Assembly: GCA_049317645.1 (NCBI GenBank)
Contig: JBMOHV010000001.1
Location: 6,661 to 70,660 of the forward strand
From: SYHX01 sp049317645
GTDB taxonomy: Bacteria; Bacteroidota; Bacteroidia; UBA7662
Direction: 5' to 3'
DNA length: 64,000 nucleotides
Shown: piece by piece, positions 43,094-51,896 of the stretch
How positions within the stretch are numbered: position 1 is the first letter of the stretch
How the letters are laid out: every line of letters starts with the position of its first letter
The notes under the pieces: model-generated
What the model saw: only the letters and a program-made list of their open reading frames with translations
Databases searched by the model: none
Told to the model about the DNA's origin: nothing
Translations under genes and position numbers: made by a program

Positions 43094-44509
43094 TTAAGGA
43101 AAAACTCCCAAAGACTCGTAAGAACGGGCGATTTTTCGGATGGCCACCACATAAGCAGCGGTCCGAAAATCCGGAATAGCCGGAAATTCCAACCGTGCGG
43201 CTCGAATTTGCCGGTAGGCTTCGACCATGGTGTCTTCAAGTCCAGAATATACAAAATCCAATTCTTCGGCACCACGCCCGATAAGGTCCTTCCGAGTTTT
43301 GTCCAGGGTTTGACCGGTCATGCTTTCAACCGCATCAATGATATTGTTATTCAATTTTTCATCAAAGCGCTTGCCTAGCCGGCCAAAACGAACATGAGAT
43401 AGGTTCTTGAGCCACTCAAAATACGAAACCGTAACACCGCCAGCGTTGAGGTACATATCCGGTATCACCACAATACCACGCTCATTCAAAATATCCACTG
43501 CTTCGGCGGTTACCGGGCCATTAGCCGCTTCCGCAACAATGCGGGCTCGAATCAAAGGAGCATTTCCAGCGTGTATAACATTTTCAAGAGCAGCCGGAAT
43601 CAACAAATCACATTCCAATTCCAACGCCTCTTCGGAATGACGAAGGTTGGTGGCCCCTTCAAAGTCCAAAAGACTTCCATGAATCCGACGATGAGCCATC
43701 ACGGCCTCCAAGTCCAACCCTTCAGCACTATAAATAGCCCCTTCACGCTCAGCCAAACCTACCAAAATGGCCCCTCCCTCCACAAAATACTTGGCCGCAT
43801 GGTAACCGACGTTGCCCAAACCCTGAACGACCACTCGCTTGCCATGCAAACCAGGAGTCATACCCCAAGCCTTCATGTCCTCCTCGTACGAACACACTTC
43901 GCGCATCCCGTAAAAGACCCCCAGACCGGTGGCCTCTTTGCGACCAACAATCCCACCTTGGGTGACTGGCTTGCCGGTTACGCAGGCCATGGCATCGATA
44001 TGCCCGGAATGAAAGGTCGAGTAGGTGTCCATAATCCAACTCATTTCACGTTCACCTGTGCCGTAATCCGGGGCTGGAACATCCACTCCCGGGCCAATAA
44101 AGTTTTTGCGTATCAATTCAGTGGTATAGCGACGGGTAATCCGTTCCAATTGATCCACCGTAAATTGAGATGGATCGATGGCGACTGCGCCTTTGGCACC
44201 TCCAAAGGGCACATCCACAATGGCGCATTTGTAGGTCATCAAAGCGGCCAAAGCCATGACTTCGTTTTCGCTCACGTGAGGCGCAAAGCGTATGCCCCCC
44301 TTGGTTGGCAACCGATGATGGGAATGTTCAACGCGATAAGCCTCAATGACTTGAATCCCATCCTCCATGCGAACCGGGAACCGCATTTTGTAAACACTGT
44401 TGCACTGCCGAATTTGTTCGGCCAGGCCAGGAGGTACGTTCAGAATAGCAACGGCTTTGTCAAAATTCCGAACAACATCTTCGAAAAATCCAGGGGTTTC
44501 ATTGTTCAT
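43094..44509 (-). CDS. gdhA: Glu/Leu/Phe/Val dehydrogenase (glutamate dehydrogenase)
   Basis: This 471-residue enzyme should interconvert glutamate and 2-oxoglutarate. Substrate and catalytic residues lie in KGGIRFAPHVSENEVMALA and VDVPFGGAKGAV, and the Rossmann domain has VVQGLGNVGYHAAK. The Lys of FGGAKG and the PAPDYGTGEREM segment are typical. The ATG at 44509 gives MNNETPGFFEDV; upstream in-frame residues come from ccmD. The start lies 11 bases inside ccmD. Symbol is tentative because coenzyme preference is not evident. Confidence 0.9.
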   Translation of the reverse strand: MNNETPGFFEDVVRNFDKAVAILNVPPGLAEQIRQCNSVYKMRFPVRMEDGIQVIEAYRVEHSHHRLPTKGGIRFAPHVSENEVMALAALMTYKCAIVDVPFGGAKGAVAIDPSQFTVDQLERITRRYTTELIRKNFIGPGVDVPAPDYGTGEREMSWIMDTYSTFHSGHIDAMACVTGKPVTQGGIVGRKEATGLGVFYGMREVCSYEEDMKAWGMTPGLHGKRVVVQGLGNVGYHAAKYFVEGGAILVGLAEREGAIYSAEGLDLEAVMAHRRIHGSLLDFEGATNLRHSEEALELECDLLIPAALENVIHAGNAPLIRARIVAEAANGPVTAEAVDILNERGIVVIPDMYLNAGGVTVSYFEWLKNLSHVRFGRLGKRFDEKLNNNIIDAVESMTGQTLDKTRKDLIGRGAEELDFVYSGLEDTMVEAYRQIRAARLEFPAIPDFRTAAYVVAIRKIARSYESLGVFP

Positions 44510-44765
44510 TAAATGAGTGTTTTGGGGCGGATTGGTTTGCATTCTTGGATTCCCAGCGGGACAATCGGCGATCCAGATTCCAAAGGAACACAAAAAGTCC
44601 GGCCTGAATAAGGAGGACCACGGCCAGAACGACATAGATCTTGCCGTTGCTTCGCATCATGTCTGCCATTTCAACCCCGGAAGTCTCCGAAGGGCCCGAT
44701 GAAGTGCCCAGCGAAACCTGCAAGGTCTGCCATGAATTCCACACCATTAAACAAAAGGACAACAT
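44499..44765 (-). CDS. CcmD-family small membrane protein
   Basis: The C-terminal half, MADMMRSNGKIYVVLAVV followed by a hydrophobic helix and NLDRRLSRWE, matches CcmD-like proteins of Bacteroidota. In that group the gene often encodes a longer form with an N-terminal hydrophobic segment, so the ATG at 44765 (88 residues) is used; the ATG at 44669 would give a 56-residue protein without it. It follows ccmC by 10 bases and overlaps the glutamate dehydrogenase gene by 11. Its role is to assist heme handover during cytochrome c maturation. Confidence 0.75.
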   Translation of the reverse strand: MLSFCLMVWNSWQTLQVSLGTSSGPSETSGVEMADMMRSNGKIYVVLAVVLLIQAGLFVFLWNLDRRLSRWESKNANQSAPKHSFNEQ

Positions 44766-44775
44766 AGAAAACGGT

Positions 44776-45474
44776 TTAGGGTTTGGAGAGAGGAAGAGGG
44801 GCCCTGTTGGTGAGGATTCGGTAACGAGCCCATAAATTGGCCAGCCACCACCCTGTCAAGGTCCATCCAAGAACCGCTGGATAGAATACCCAACGCATAC
44901 GGCCATCCAAATCGTACGCCGAAAAACCAGGGTTGCCCCCATTGCCCGGGTGCAGGGAATCGGTGAGCCGGGGAAGGATAAAGAGCAAGGGGATCAAACA
45001 AAAAAACGCCAACACATTGTAAACAGCCGCCATGCGGGCTCGGCGTTGGGCATCCTCAAACGAAGAGCGCAAAACCATGTAGGCCAAATACAAGAGCAAG
45101 CCGACGGCGGAAGCGTTTTGCTTGGGGTCCCCGCTCCACCAGGCACCCCAGGTAAACTGGGCCCAAACCATGCCTGTTACGAGTCCCAAGAAACCGAACA
45201 AAAGACCCACCAGGCCCAGAGAATGCGCCTGGGTATCGTCGGTGGATTGTTGAAACAACAGATAACGAACCGAATAAACGGCGGACCCCAGCAGCATCAA
45301 CAACATCCCAAACCACATCGGAACGTGAAAATACAGATTGCGAACCGACTCATTCAGAATCACCTTGCGGGGAACATCGCCCATCCAACCCATCCAAAAG
45401 CTATAAAACAAAAGCAAGACCGCCATCCATTTAAGGGCCGGATGCAGGGATTTGGGTGCAAGCGATGCGTTCAT
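44776..45474 (-). CDS. ccmC: cytochrome c biogenesis protein CcmC (heme handling)
   Basis: This 232-residue membrane protein has six hydrophobic helices and the tryptophan-rich WGAWWSGDPKQ motif that binds heme, with His in NLYFHVPMW. CcmC carries heme to CcmE in the periplasm. The ATG at 45474 (MNASLAPKS) gives the normal length; the frame is open upstream but those residues lie in ccmB and the gap. ccmE, ccmF and ccmA are not seen here. Confidence 0.9.
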   Translation of the reverse strand: MNASLAPKSLHPALKWMAVLLLFYSFWMGWMGDVPRKVILNESVRNLYFHVPMWFGMLLMLLGSAVYSVRYLLFQQSTDDTQAHSLGLVGLLFGFLGLVTGMVWAQFTWGAWWSGDPKQNASAVGLLLYLAYMVLRSSFEDAQRRARMAAVYNVLAFFCLIPLLFILPRLTDSLHPGNGGNPGFSAYDLDGRMRWVFYPAVLGWTLTGWWLANLWARYRILTNRAPLPLSKP

Positions 45475-45506
45475 AGGAGCAGCCTTGGACGGCCGGTTCA
45501 AAGATA

Positions 45507-46175
45507 TCAATCCCTCCAAAGAAAAGGGAAAAGAAGGACTCCAAGTGCCAACAACATGAGATTTAGTCCCACCAATGCCCCGGCATAGGTCCAGGCCAAA
45601 TCCCGGGACAATCCGTCCAAGGCCAATTTGGAAAGCCGGTGAACCAACAGAAGACCGGGGACCAACAAAGGAAAGCCAAGCACCGGCATCAATTGGGCCG
45701 GTTGGCTGGCCCCTTGGGACATGGCCGATACCAAGGTCAAGACCGTGACCAACATGGGGGCCCCCAACAAGAGGGTCAAGACAAAGAGCCCCGTGTCTTG
45801 GATTGGATAACCCATCCACAGGGCCATGAGCACCGCACAAAACCCCATGAGAACCCAAAGCATGAGGGTTCCGGTCATGACTTTGGTCAACCACCAGGCC
45901 ACCCCGGGAACACTGACTCGGTAATAAAGGTGCAGGCCCTTGCTCTGCCCCAGAAAACTTCTTGAAACCGTATAAATCGAAACAAAAAGCACCAACAACC
46001 AGTAAAAAGTCAGCCAGGCAGCGGGACCCACCGGGCGCAAAAGAAGCTGTGCGGCAAAGACCCCTGCTACCAAATAAAGCAGCGATCCGGCCAAGGCCTG
46101 GGCCTGACGGGTTTCGCGCCGCACATCGTGACCCAAAAGGGCCAGGGCACGGCGGAGGAAGGCTGCTTGCTTCAT
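45507..46175 (-). CDS. ccmB: heme exporter protein CcmB
   Basis: This 222-residue protein with about six transmembrane segments matches CcmB, the membrane subunit of the CcmAB transporter in cytochrome c maturation. It starts the ccmB-ccmC-ccmD order. The cytosolic N-terminus (KQAAFLRRALALLGHDVRRE) is typical. A near-match -7 element, TAATTTAG, lies on the minus strand at 46185-46192. The ATPase gene ccmA is missing from the window. Confidence 0.85.
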   Translation of the reverse strand: MKQAAFLRRALALLGHDVRRETRQAQALAGSLLYLVAGVFAAQLLLRPVGPAAWLTFYWLLVLFVSIYTVSRSFLGQSKGLHLYYRVSVPGVAWWLTKVMTGTLMLWVLMGFCAVLMALWMGYPIQDTGLFVLTLLLGAPMLVTVLTLVSAMSQGASQPAQLMPVLGFPLLVPGLLLVHRLSKLALDGLSRDLAWTYAGALVGLNLMLLALGVLLFPFLWRD

Positions 46176-46216
46176 GGAACGGGGCTAAATTAACCTTGGT
46201 TCACCAGCATCTTTGC

Positions 46217-47803
46217 ATGATGAGTTCCATCTTCGCCCATTCCCCCCGACCCCTCTCCAAAGTTCTTGTGGCCAATCGGGGTGAAATCGCCTTGCGCATT
46301 CTTCGAAGTGCCCGCGAAGCGGGCCTGGAGACCGTGGCCGTTTATTCAGAGGCCGATCGTTGTGCGCCCCATGTTCGATGGGCGGATTCGGCCTTTTATT
46401 TGGGCCCCGCCCCATCGTCGGCGTCCTACCTGCGCGGTGAGGCCCTGATTGCCCTGGCCTTGGAACAAGGTTGCCAGGCCCTCCACCCGGGATACGGCTT
46501 TCTTTCCGAAAACGCCGACTTTGCCGAGGCCGTCGAAAAGGCTGGTTTGATTTTGATTGGACCCTCCTCCCAGAGCATCCGGACCATGGGCAACAAGGTG
46601 GCTGCCAAACAAGCCGTGGCCGGCTTTGAGATTCCCTTGGTGCCCGGAACCGATCACCCGGTATCCGACCCTGCAGAGGCCCTCACCATTGCCCAGCAAA
46701 TTGGCTTTCCCCTTCTCATCAAAGCCGCTGCCGGCGGTGGAGGCAAAGGAATGCGGATTGTGCATCGCGCAGAGGACCTCGAAGAATCGCTCAGCACCGC
46801 CGTTTCCGAAGCTCGAAGCGCCTTTGGCGATGGTTCGGTTTTCATCGAAAAGTACCTGGAAAACCCCCGCCACATCGAAATCCAAATCCTGGCCGATGCC
46901 ACGGGACGCACCGTTCACCTTTTTGAAAGAGAATGCTCGATCCAAAGAAGGCACCAAAAGCTCATCGAAGAAGCCCCCTCCTCCTGCCTCACCCCCGCTC
47001 TTCGAGAGGCCATGGGGCAGGCCGCAGTCCGAGTCGCCAAGGCCTGTCAATACCAAAACGCGGGGACTGTTGAGTTTTTGCTGGACCGTAACAACCAGTT
47101 TTATTTCTTGGAAATGAACACCCGATTGCAGGTGGAACACCCGGTCACCGAATGCATCACCGGCGTGGATTTGGTGCGTCTTCAATTCCATGTTGCCGCA
47201 GGCGAGCCCCTGCCCTTTGAACAAGAGGACCTCCGTATCCAAGGGCATAGCATTGAACTTCGATTGTGCGCCGAGGATCCTCGCCAACAATTTTTACCAG
47301 ATCTGGGAACCCTCACCCGCTTTCGTCCGCCACAGGGTCCCGGGGTGCGCTTGGACTCCGGGTACGAGGAAGGCATGGAGATCCCAGTTCATTACGACCC
47401 CCTGATGGCCAAACTGATCGTGCATGCATCGGATCGACCCGCTGCCTTGGCACGGATGCGCAGGGCTTTGGATGAATTTGAATTGGAAGGCTTGGCCTCC
47501 ACCTTGGAATTTGGACGTTGGGTCATGGACCATCCGGCCTTTGTGGAGGGGCAATTTGATACCGGTTTTATTGCCCATTACTTTAAGGGCGCTGAATCCC
47601 TGGATGCGCCTCTACCAGCCTGGAAAACAGAAGACCCCAGTGCGGATCCAAGTCCCGATTGGTTGGCCTTGAGCGCCATGATTCTCGAAAGTCGTCCTGC
47701 TACGAAGAATTCCCCTTACCAAGTCGACGCCCATAACACATGGAACGCCAACGAGCAAGCGGGGCAGGCTTGGCGAAGGCTTTGGAACCCCACCGGCACC
47801 TGA
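46217..47803 (+). CDS. accC: acetyl-CoA (or acyl-CoA) carboxylase biotin carboxylase subunit
   Basis: This 528-residue protein charges biotin with CO2 using ATP. The N-terminal domain begins LSKVLVANRGEIALRIL; the ATP-grasp domain shows AAAGGGGKGMR and FLEMNTRLQVEHPVTE; the C-terminal domain has GYEEGMEIPVHYDPLMAKL. After about residue 455 comes a 70-residue tail that contains no biotinyl (MKM) motif, so the biotin carrier must be a separate protein, and none is nearby. It may therefore belong to acetyl-CoA or propionyl-CoA carboxylase. A near-match -7 element, CATCTTTG, lies directly before the ATG. Confidence 0.88.
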   Translation: MMSSIFAHSPRPLSKVLVANRGEIALRILRSAREAGLETVAVYSEADRCAPHVRWADSAFYLGPAPSSASYLRGEALIALALEQGCQALHPGYGFLSENADFAEAVEKAGLILIGPSSQSIRTMGNKVAAKQAVAGFEIPLVPGTDHPVSDPAEALTIAQQIGFPLLIKAAAGGGGKGMRIVHRAEDLEESLSTAVSEARSAFGDGSVFIEKYLENPRHIEIQILADATGRTVHLFERECSIQRRHQKLIEEAPSSCLTPALREAMGQAAVRVAKACQYQNAGTVEFLLDRNNQFYFLEMNTRLQVEHPVTECITGVDLVRLQFHVAAGEPLPFEQEDLRIQGHSIELRLCAEDPRQQFLPDLGTLTRFRPPQGPGVRLDSGYEEGMEIPVHYDPLMAKLIVHASDRPAALARMRRALDEFELEGLASTLEFGRWVMDHPAFVEGQFDTGFIAHYFKGAESLDAPLPAWKTEDPSADPSPDWLALSAMILESRPATKNSPYQVDAHNTWNANEQAGQAWRRLWNPTGT

Positions 47804-47820
47804 AAGCCCCTTCTTGTTCG

Positions 47821-47828
47821 TACCTTTG
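47821..47828 (+). promoter_or_regulatory. Bacteroidota -7 element (TACCTTTG) of tmRNA
   Basis: TACCTTTG is an exact TAnnTTTG match placed 6 bases before the predicted 5' end of tmRNA at 47835. Because the RNA 5' end can be set independently from its acceptor stem, this is good internal support for the promoter reading used across the window. Confidence 0.7.
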
Positions 47829-47834
47829 TGACAC

Positions 47835-48200
47835 GGGGCTGAACGGAATCGACAGCTTGTTTAGATGACCCGGTAAGCATGCCGAGCCTGGAATCGTTGC
47901 TCGTTAATCCGATGATTCAAGCCTTAAACGGCAACTACGACTACGCACTCGCTGCTTAATTCTAGGAATTAGCAAGAGTTGTCTCCGGATAGATGAGCTC
48001 ACAGGCCTATCCAATCGAGGCATCGACCACCGTGAGCTGGTTCTACGGCAGGCTTGACCAAGGAACAAGAACCCTAAAGCCTAAGCGAACACTGCGGCCC
48101 GCCTCCCGCCTGGTGCTCGACCAAAACCAAGGGAACGCTAAGCATGTAGAAAGTCGGGGATCGGCTTGACTGGACCAGGGTTCAACTCCCTGCAGCTCCA
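47835..48200 (+). ncRNA. ssrA: tmRNA (transfer-messenger RNA)
   Basis: The ends form the tRNA-Ala-like acceptor stem: GGGGCTG (47835-47841) pairs with CAGCTCC (48193-48199), with discriminator A at 48200, and the T-arm GGGTTCAACTCCC lies just before. The 5' end GGGGCTGAACGGAATCGACAG is the canonical tmRNA start. The tag reading frame, most likely from GGC at 47930, is GNYDYALAA followed by TAA (47957-47959), ending in the ALAA that Clp proteases recognise. CCA is not encoded (the following bases are CAA) and must be added. Length is 366 bases. It rescues stalled ribosomes together with SmpB. Confidence 0.93.
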
Positions 48201-48248
48201 CAACCCGGGGTATCTGTTCTTGGAACAGGCCCCATGCCATGGAATGAT

Positions 48249-48848
48249 TTAAGGTTTGGAACGGCGCACCTCAAAGGCGACTTCGTTGCGTCGCCCCACC
48301 AAGGTCCAAGGGGCATTGTAACCCATGTACAGAAAGGGGCCTTGGATGATCCAACCCTCCTTTTTCAAAACGACCTCCAAACGTCGTCGCTGTTTGCGCA
48401 ATTCTTTGTTCCCCGCAAAGCCTCCAAAGGCCAAAACAGCCAGGGTGCGGGATGCTTGCATTTCCAAACGAACGCTGCTGTCCAAGGTTGCTGGGAGAGC
48501 CTCCAGGCTTCGATCAAAAGGCATGTAGAAATACAAAGCAGGGGTATCGCCCATCTCCATCACCACCGGTGCAGTCATGGCCATGGGTTCTTTGGAACGA
48601 TTCCCCCCAAACAAGTAACGAGCCACGCGCCGAAATCCTTCGTTCGCAGAGGATCCCAGACTGGCATCGCGCATGGGGGTCTTGGCAATAGCCAAAGCGG
48701 GGTACTCCCTTATTTCAACCCCCTTGTCCAGGAGGGCCACCCTTCGGTACCGAGGCTCGGGAACCCGTTCGGCAGCCCCCAATCGAAAAACCGCCCACAA
48801 GAGGAGCAGCCCCAAAACAAGGGCAAAACCCCAGATCCATTGATTCAT
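48249..48848 (-). CDS. SOUL-family heme-binding protein
   Basis: This 199-residue protein has an N-terminal membrane anchor (about 5-22) and a SOUL/HBP domain, recognised from VEIREYPALAIAKT, EGFRRVARYLFGGNRS and MAMTAPVVM. SOUL proteins bind heme or porphyrin; in bacteria the physiological role is unclear. The -7 candidate TTAATTTG, one base off consensus, lies on the minus strand at 48863-48870. It converges on the tmRNA gene and is divergent from the acyltransferase. Confidence 0.88.
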   Translation of the reverse strand: MNQWIWGFALVLGLLLLWAVFRLGAAERVPEPRYRRVALLDKGVEIREYPALAIAKTPMRDASLGSSANEGFRRVARYLFGGNRSKEPMAMTAPVVMEMGDTPALYFYMPFDRSLEALPATLDSSVRLEMQASRTLAVLAFGGFAGNKELRKQRRRLEVVLKKEGWIIQGPFLYMGYNAPWTLVGRRNEVAFEVRRSKP

Positions 48849-48912
48849 ATTTATTAAAACTCCAAATTAAGCATTGAATTGCTCGGCCTTGTTTTTTTTA
48901 AACAGGCCCTCC

Positions 48913-49761
48913 ATGCCTATTTTCGGGCTCTTGGAAAAAGTCGCTCCATCCACTCGCAACACCTCCGTCTCGTTTCCTTTGGCCCTTTCGTGGGTTTTGG
49001 GTTGGATGGGCACCCCCTTGTATTTATTAGGTTTTGGGTTAACCGTTTTGGTTTTTGACCCGTTCCTTCGCTTGGGCTACCGTATTGGCGGATACCACGT
49101 TCATCAAAACGGCATTCGGCTCATGAATCGTTGCCTCTATCAATGTTTGCTTTTGAACGGAGGCCGAATTTCATGGAACACCCACCCAAACCTCCCCCAA
49201 CCCGGTTCGGCAACCGGTACCAAGGTTTTTGTGGCCAACCACCAAAGCCTGAACGATATCCCCCCTTTGATTTGGAAGTTCCGGGCCTTTCAGCCGGTCC
49301 TGGTCTCCAAGGCCGAATTGGCCAGCGGTGTTCCTTCGGTTTCGTACAATTTCAAAACCGGTGGCGTCGTAGCCATCCAACGCAAAAATCCTTCGCAATC
49401 TTTGGAAGCCATGCGGCAATTGGGTGTTCGTATCGCCCAAAGCGGAGAGAGCGTCCTTTATTTCCCCGAAGGAACGCGGTCCCGCGATGGCCGCTTGGGG
49501 ACCTTCAAAAGCGGAGGGTTGGATCAATTATTGAAAAGTGTTCCCAACATTGAACTTATTCCCGTGGCCGTGCATCGTTCTTGGGAATTAGCGCGTTGGA
49601 ACTTCCTGCCTTTGCCCTTTGGGGTCACCATCCGGTTCGATGTATTGCCGTCGATTCATGCCTCGGCCTTCGAAGGCGATACCACCCTCAAGGCCCGTGC
49701 TATGATGCAGGCGGCCCGACAGTCCATTCATCTTCAAATCCAAAACCAACACGGTTCATGA
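48913..49761 (+). CDS. 1-acyl-sn-glycerol-3-phosphate acyltransferase family protein
   Basis: This 282-residue PlsC-type acyltransferase has an N-terminal hydrophobic anchor (about 22-50) and the catalytic HX4D motif in NHQSLND, followed by FPEGTRSRDG. It probably acylates lysophosphatidic acid or a related lipid at the inner membrane. The ATG at 48913 is used; a TTG at 48874 would add 13 residues. A near-palindrome at 48885-48908 lies just upstream. The stop overlaps the following peptidase start as ATGA. Confidence 0.88.
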   Translation: MPIFGLLEKVAPSTRNTSVSFPLALSWVLGWMGTPLYLLGFGLTVLVFDPFLRLGYRIGGYHVHQNGIRLMNRCLYQCLLLNGGRISWNTHPNLPQPGSATGTKVFVANHQSLNDIPPLIWKFRAFQPVLVSKAELASGVPSVSYNFKTGGVVAIQRKNPSQSLEAMRQLGVRIAQSGESVLYFPEGTRSRDGRLGTFKSGGLDQLLKSVPNIELIPVAVHRSWELARWNFLPLPFGVTIRFDVLPSIHASAFEGDTTLKARAMMQAARQSIHLQIQNQHGS

Positions 49762-51896
49762 AAACTTCCTTCCTTACCTCCGCTGCCTTGGGCTTTCTTT
49801 GGATGGTACTGGTCCCCCAAAGCCTGGTTGCCCGCCCCGATGAGGGCATGTTCCCACCGACCGCGATTAACCGGGATGCCCTTGCCAAAGCCGGCCTGCG
49901 CATGGATCCGGAGCGGATTCTTAGCCTCAGCGATAGCGGTCTCTTACCGGCCTTGGTTCGGGTGGGGGGCTGTTCGGGGGCCTTTGTTTCGGCGCAGGGC
50001 TTGCTGATGACCAACCATCACTGCGCCTTTGATGCGGTGGCTACGGCCAGTACACCCCAAAACAACCACCTCCAGAACGGTTTCTATGCCAAGGATTTTC
50101 GGGAAGAAATTCCGGCCAAGGGTCTGAGCCTACGTATCACGGTTGGTTTTGAAGATTGCAGCCCTGCGGTCCTCGCGGATTTGCCCGGAAACGACCGTCC
50201 GGTTGACCGTCAAAAGGCCCTCAAGGAACGCATGTCTCGCATCGAAAAAGAGGCTGCCTTGGTGGACAGCACGTTGACGTACGAAGTATCCGAAATGTTT
50301 CCCGGCAAATCCTACCTGCTGTTCCGCTACCGGACGCTGCGAGATTTACGATTGGTCTATGTTCCTTCCAGAGCCATCGGCGAATTTGGGGGGGAATCGG
50401 ATAACTGGGTTTGGCCACGTCATACCGGTGATTATACCTTTTTGAGGGCCTATACCGGGCCCAACGGCGAGAGTCGCACCTATCATCCCGACAATATCCC
50501 CTTGGTTCCCACCGCTTTCCTTCCCTTGGCCTCCCGCCCCCTCCAGGAGGAGGACTTTGTGATGATCATGGGTTATCCTGGACGAACGTTTCGGCATTAC
50601 CCGGCCTCTTACCTCCGCTACCAGCAAGAAAAGTTATGGCCCCTAACACGAACCAATTTTGATTGGCTCATCCAACAACTGGAGACGCAGAGCCGTTTGT
50701 CAACGGCCGAGGCTTTGTTATGGTCTTCTCGCATCAAATCCCTGGGTAACACCACCAAAAATTACCGTGGCAAAAGCCAGGGCCTGCAAAGAACCCCCAT
50801 CCTTGAACAATTTGAAACCAAGGATCGCCTGGCCCGGTCCTTGGCCAACGTCGAGCAACGTCGTCAGTTGGATCAATTGGATTCGCTGTACGGGATCCTT
50901 ACGCAACACGCGGATTTGCATCTGAATTTTCAGCACCTGCTTTCCCAATCCAGAACCGTTCAATGGCTCATCAAATCCGCTGAAAACCAAAGTAAACCCG
51001 ATGGACCAGGCCTGGAAGCATGGGCCAGCGCCAACCGACCCAGCTGGCGTCCTGAATTGGAAGTTCAAGTTTTGAGGTATTTCGTCGCCAAGCATCCGGA
51101 ACTTCAACCAACCCCGCAACCCAAGGCCTGGGAGGCCTGGCTGGAACGCCTTGGTTCGACCAAGGATTTCCCCACCTTCAAAGGGAAAAATGCCGAATGG
51201 GGCGCGTATTGGTGGAGTTTATCCCAACGCATCAAAAAAGATCAGGCGGATTGGAGCGCACGGATCAATACGTTGTTACCGATCTTTCTAGACCTACGAC
51301 TACGGGCCACCGGTCAAGAACAATTTGTACCGGATGCCAACGGCACGTTGCGCCTGACCTACGGTCGTGTTCAGGGTTACCGACCCGATGACGCGGTTTA
51401 TCATGAACCTTTCACCCATCTCTCGGGTTTATTCCAAAAAGCCGCTTCGGGCCATCCCGATTACCCCTTGGATTCGGCCCTTTGGCGAGCCATCCATTCG
51501 TCCAAAGAAATGCAAGCACCGGTCATCGAAAACAGATTCGGCGATTTGGGCCTTCAGGCGGTCTCGGCAGAGGCCGATCAAACCCGGGTCAAAAAACCTT
51601 TGGAATCCCCCGATGTCATTCCGGTGGCCTTTCTCTACAATTTGGATACCACGGGAGGCAATTCCGGGTCCCCGGTCATGAACGCCGACGGTGAATTGGT
51701 AGGGCTCAATTTTGACCGTGCCTTTGGGGCTACCATCAACGATTTTGCTTGGAACAAGGATTACAGTCGTTCCATTGGGGTTGACATTCGTTTTGTGTTG
51801 TGGAATCTTCGCCATGTGGTTCAAGGCGATCGTTTACTCCAAGAATTATCGCCCAAAAACCACTCATCACTTTCCCCTTCTCCCCCTCAAAAATGA
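49758..51896 (+). CDS. S46-family dipeptidyl-peptidase, DPP11-like by its specificity residue
   Basis: This 712-residue exported serine peptidase has a signal peptide (about 1-25, cleaved near VARPDEG). The chymotrypsin-like triad is indicated by TNHHC (His 87-88), a central Asp region GGESDNWVWPRHTGDYTF, and GGNSGSPVMN with the nucleophile Ser. Eighteen residues after that Ser is Arg in LNFDR, the position reported to be Arg in DPP11 (Asp/Glu at P1) and Gly in DPP7 (hydrophobic P1). It would release acidic dipeptides in the periplasm. It is joined by ATGA overlaps to the acyltransferase upstream and the dehydrogenase downstream. Confidence 0.9.
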   Translation: MKTSFLTSAALGFLWMVLVPQSLVARPDEGMFPPTAINRDALAKAGLRMDPERILSLSDSGLLPALVRVGGCSGAFVSAQGLLMTNHHCAFDAVATASTPQNNHLQNGFYAKDFREEIPAKGLSLRITVGFEDCSPAVLADLPGNDRPVDRQKALKERMSRIEKEAALVDSTLTYEVSEMFPGKSYLLFRYRTLRDLRLVYVPSRAIGEFGGESDNWVWPRHTGDYTFLRAYTGPNGESRTYHPDNIPLVPTAFLPLASRPLQEEDFVMIMGYPGRTFRHYPASYLRYQQEKLWPLTRTNFDWLIQQLETQSRLSTAEALLWSSRIKSLGNTTKNYRGKSQGLQRTPILEQFETKDRLARSLANVEQRRQLDQLDSLYGILTQHADLHLNFQHLLSQSRTVQWLIKSAENQSKPDGPGLEAWASANRPSWRPELEVQVLRYFVAKHPELQPTPQPKAWEAWLERLGSTKDFPTFKGKNAEWGAYWWSLSQRIKKDQADWSARINTLLPIFLDLRLRATGQEQFVPDANGTLRLTYGRVQGYRPDDAVYHEPFTHLSGLFQKAASGHPDYPLDSALWRAIHSSKEMQAPVIENRFGDLGLQAVSAEADQTRVKKPLESPDVIPVAFLYNLDTTGGNSGSPVMNADGELVGLNFDRAFGATINDFAWNKDYSRSIGVDIRFVLWNLRHVVQGDRLLQELSPKNHSSLSPSPPQK

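Noticed and set aside
45962..46216. Upstream extension of the biotin carboxylase
   Set aside because: It runs through divergent ccmB and contains low-complexity basic sequence unlike the family.
48885..48908. GGCCTTGTTT/AAACAGGCC hairpin before the acyltransferase
   Set aside because: It has a bulge and its T-run lies in the loop rather than after the stem, so a terminator or attenuator is not supported.
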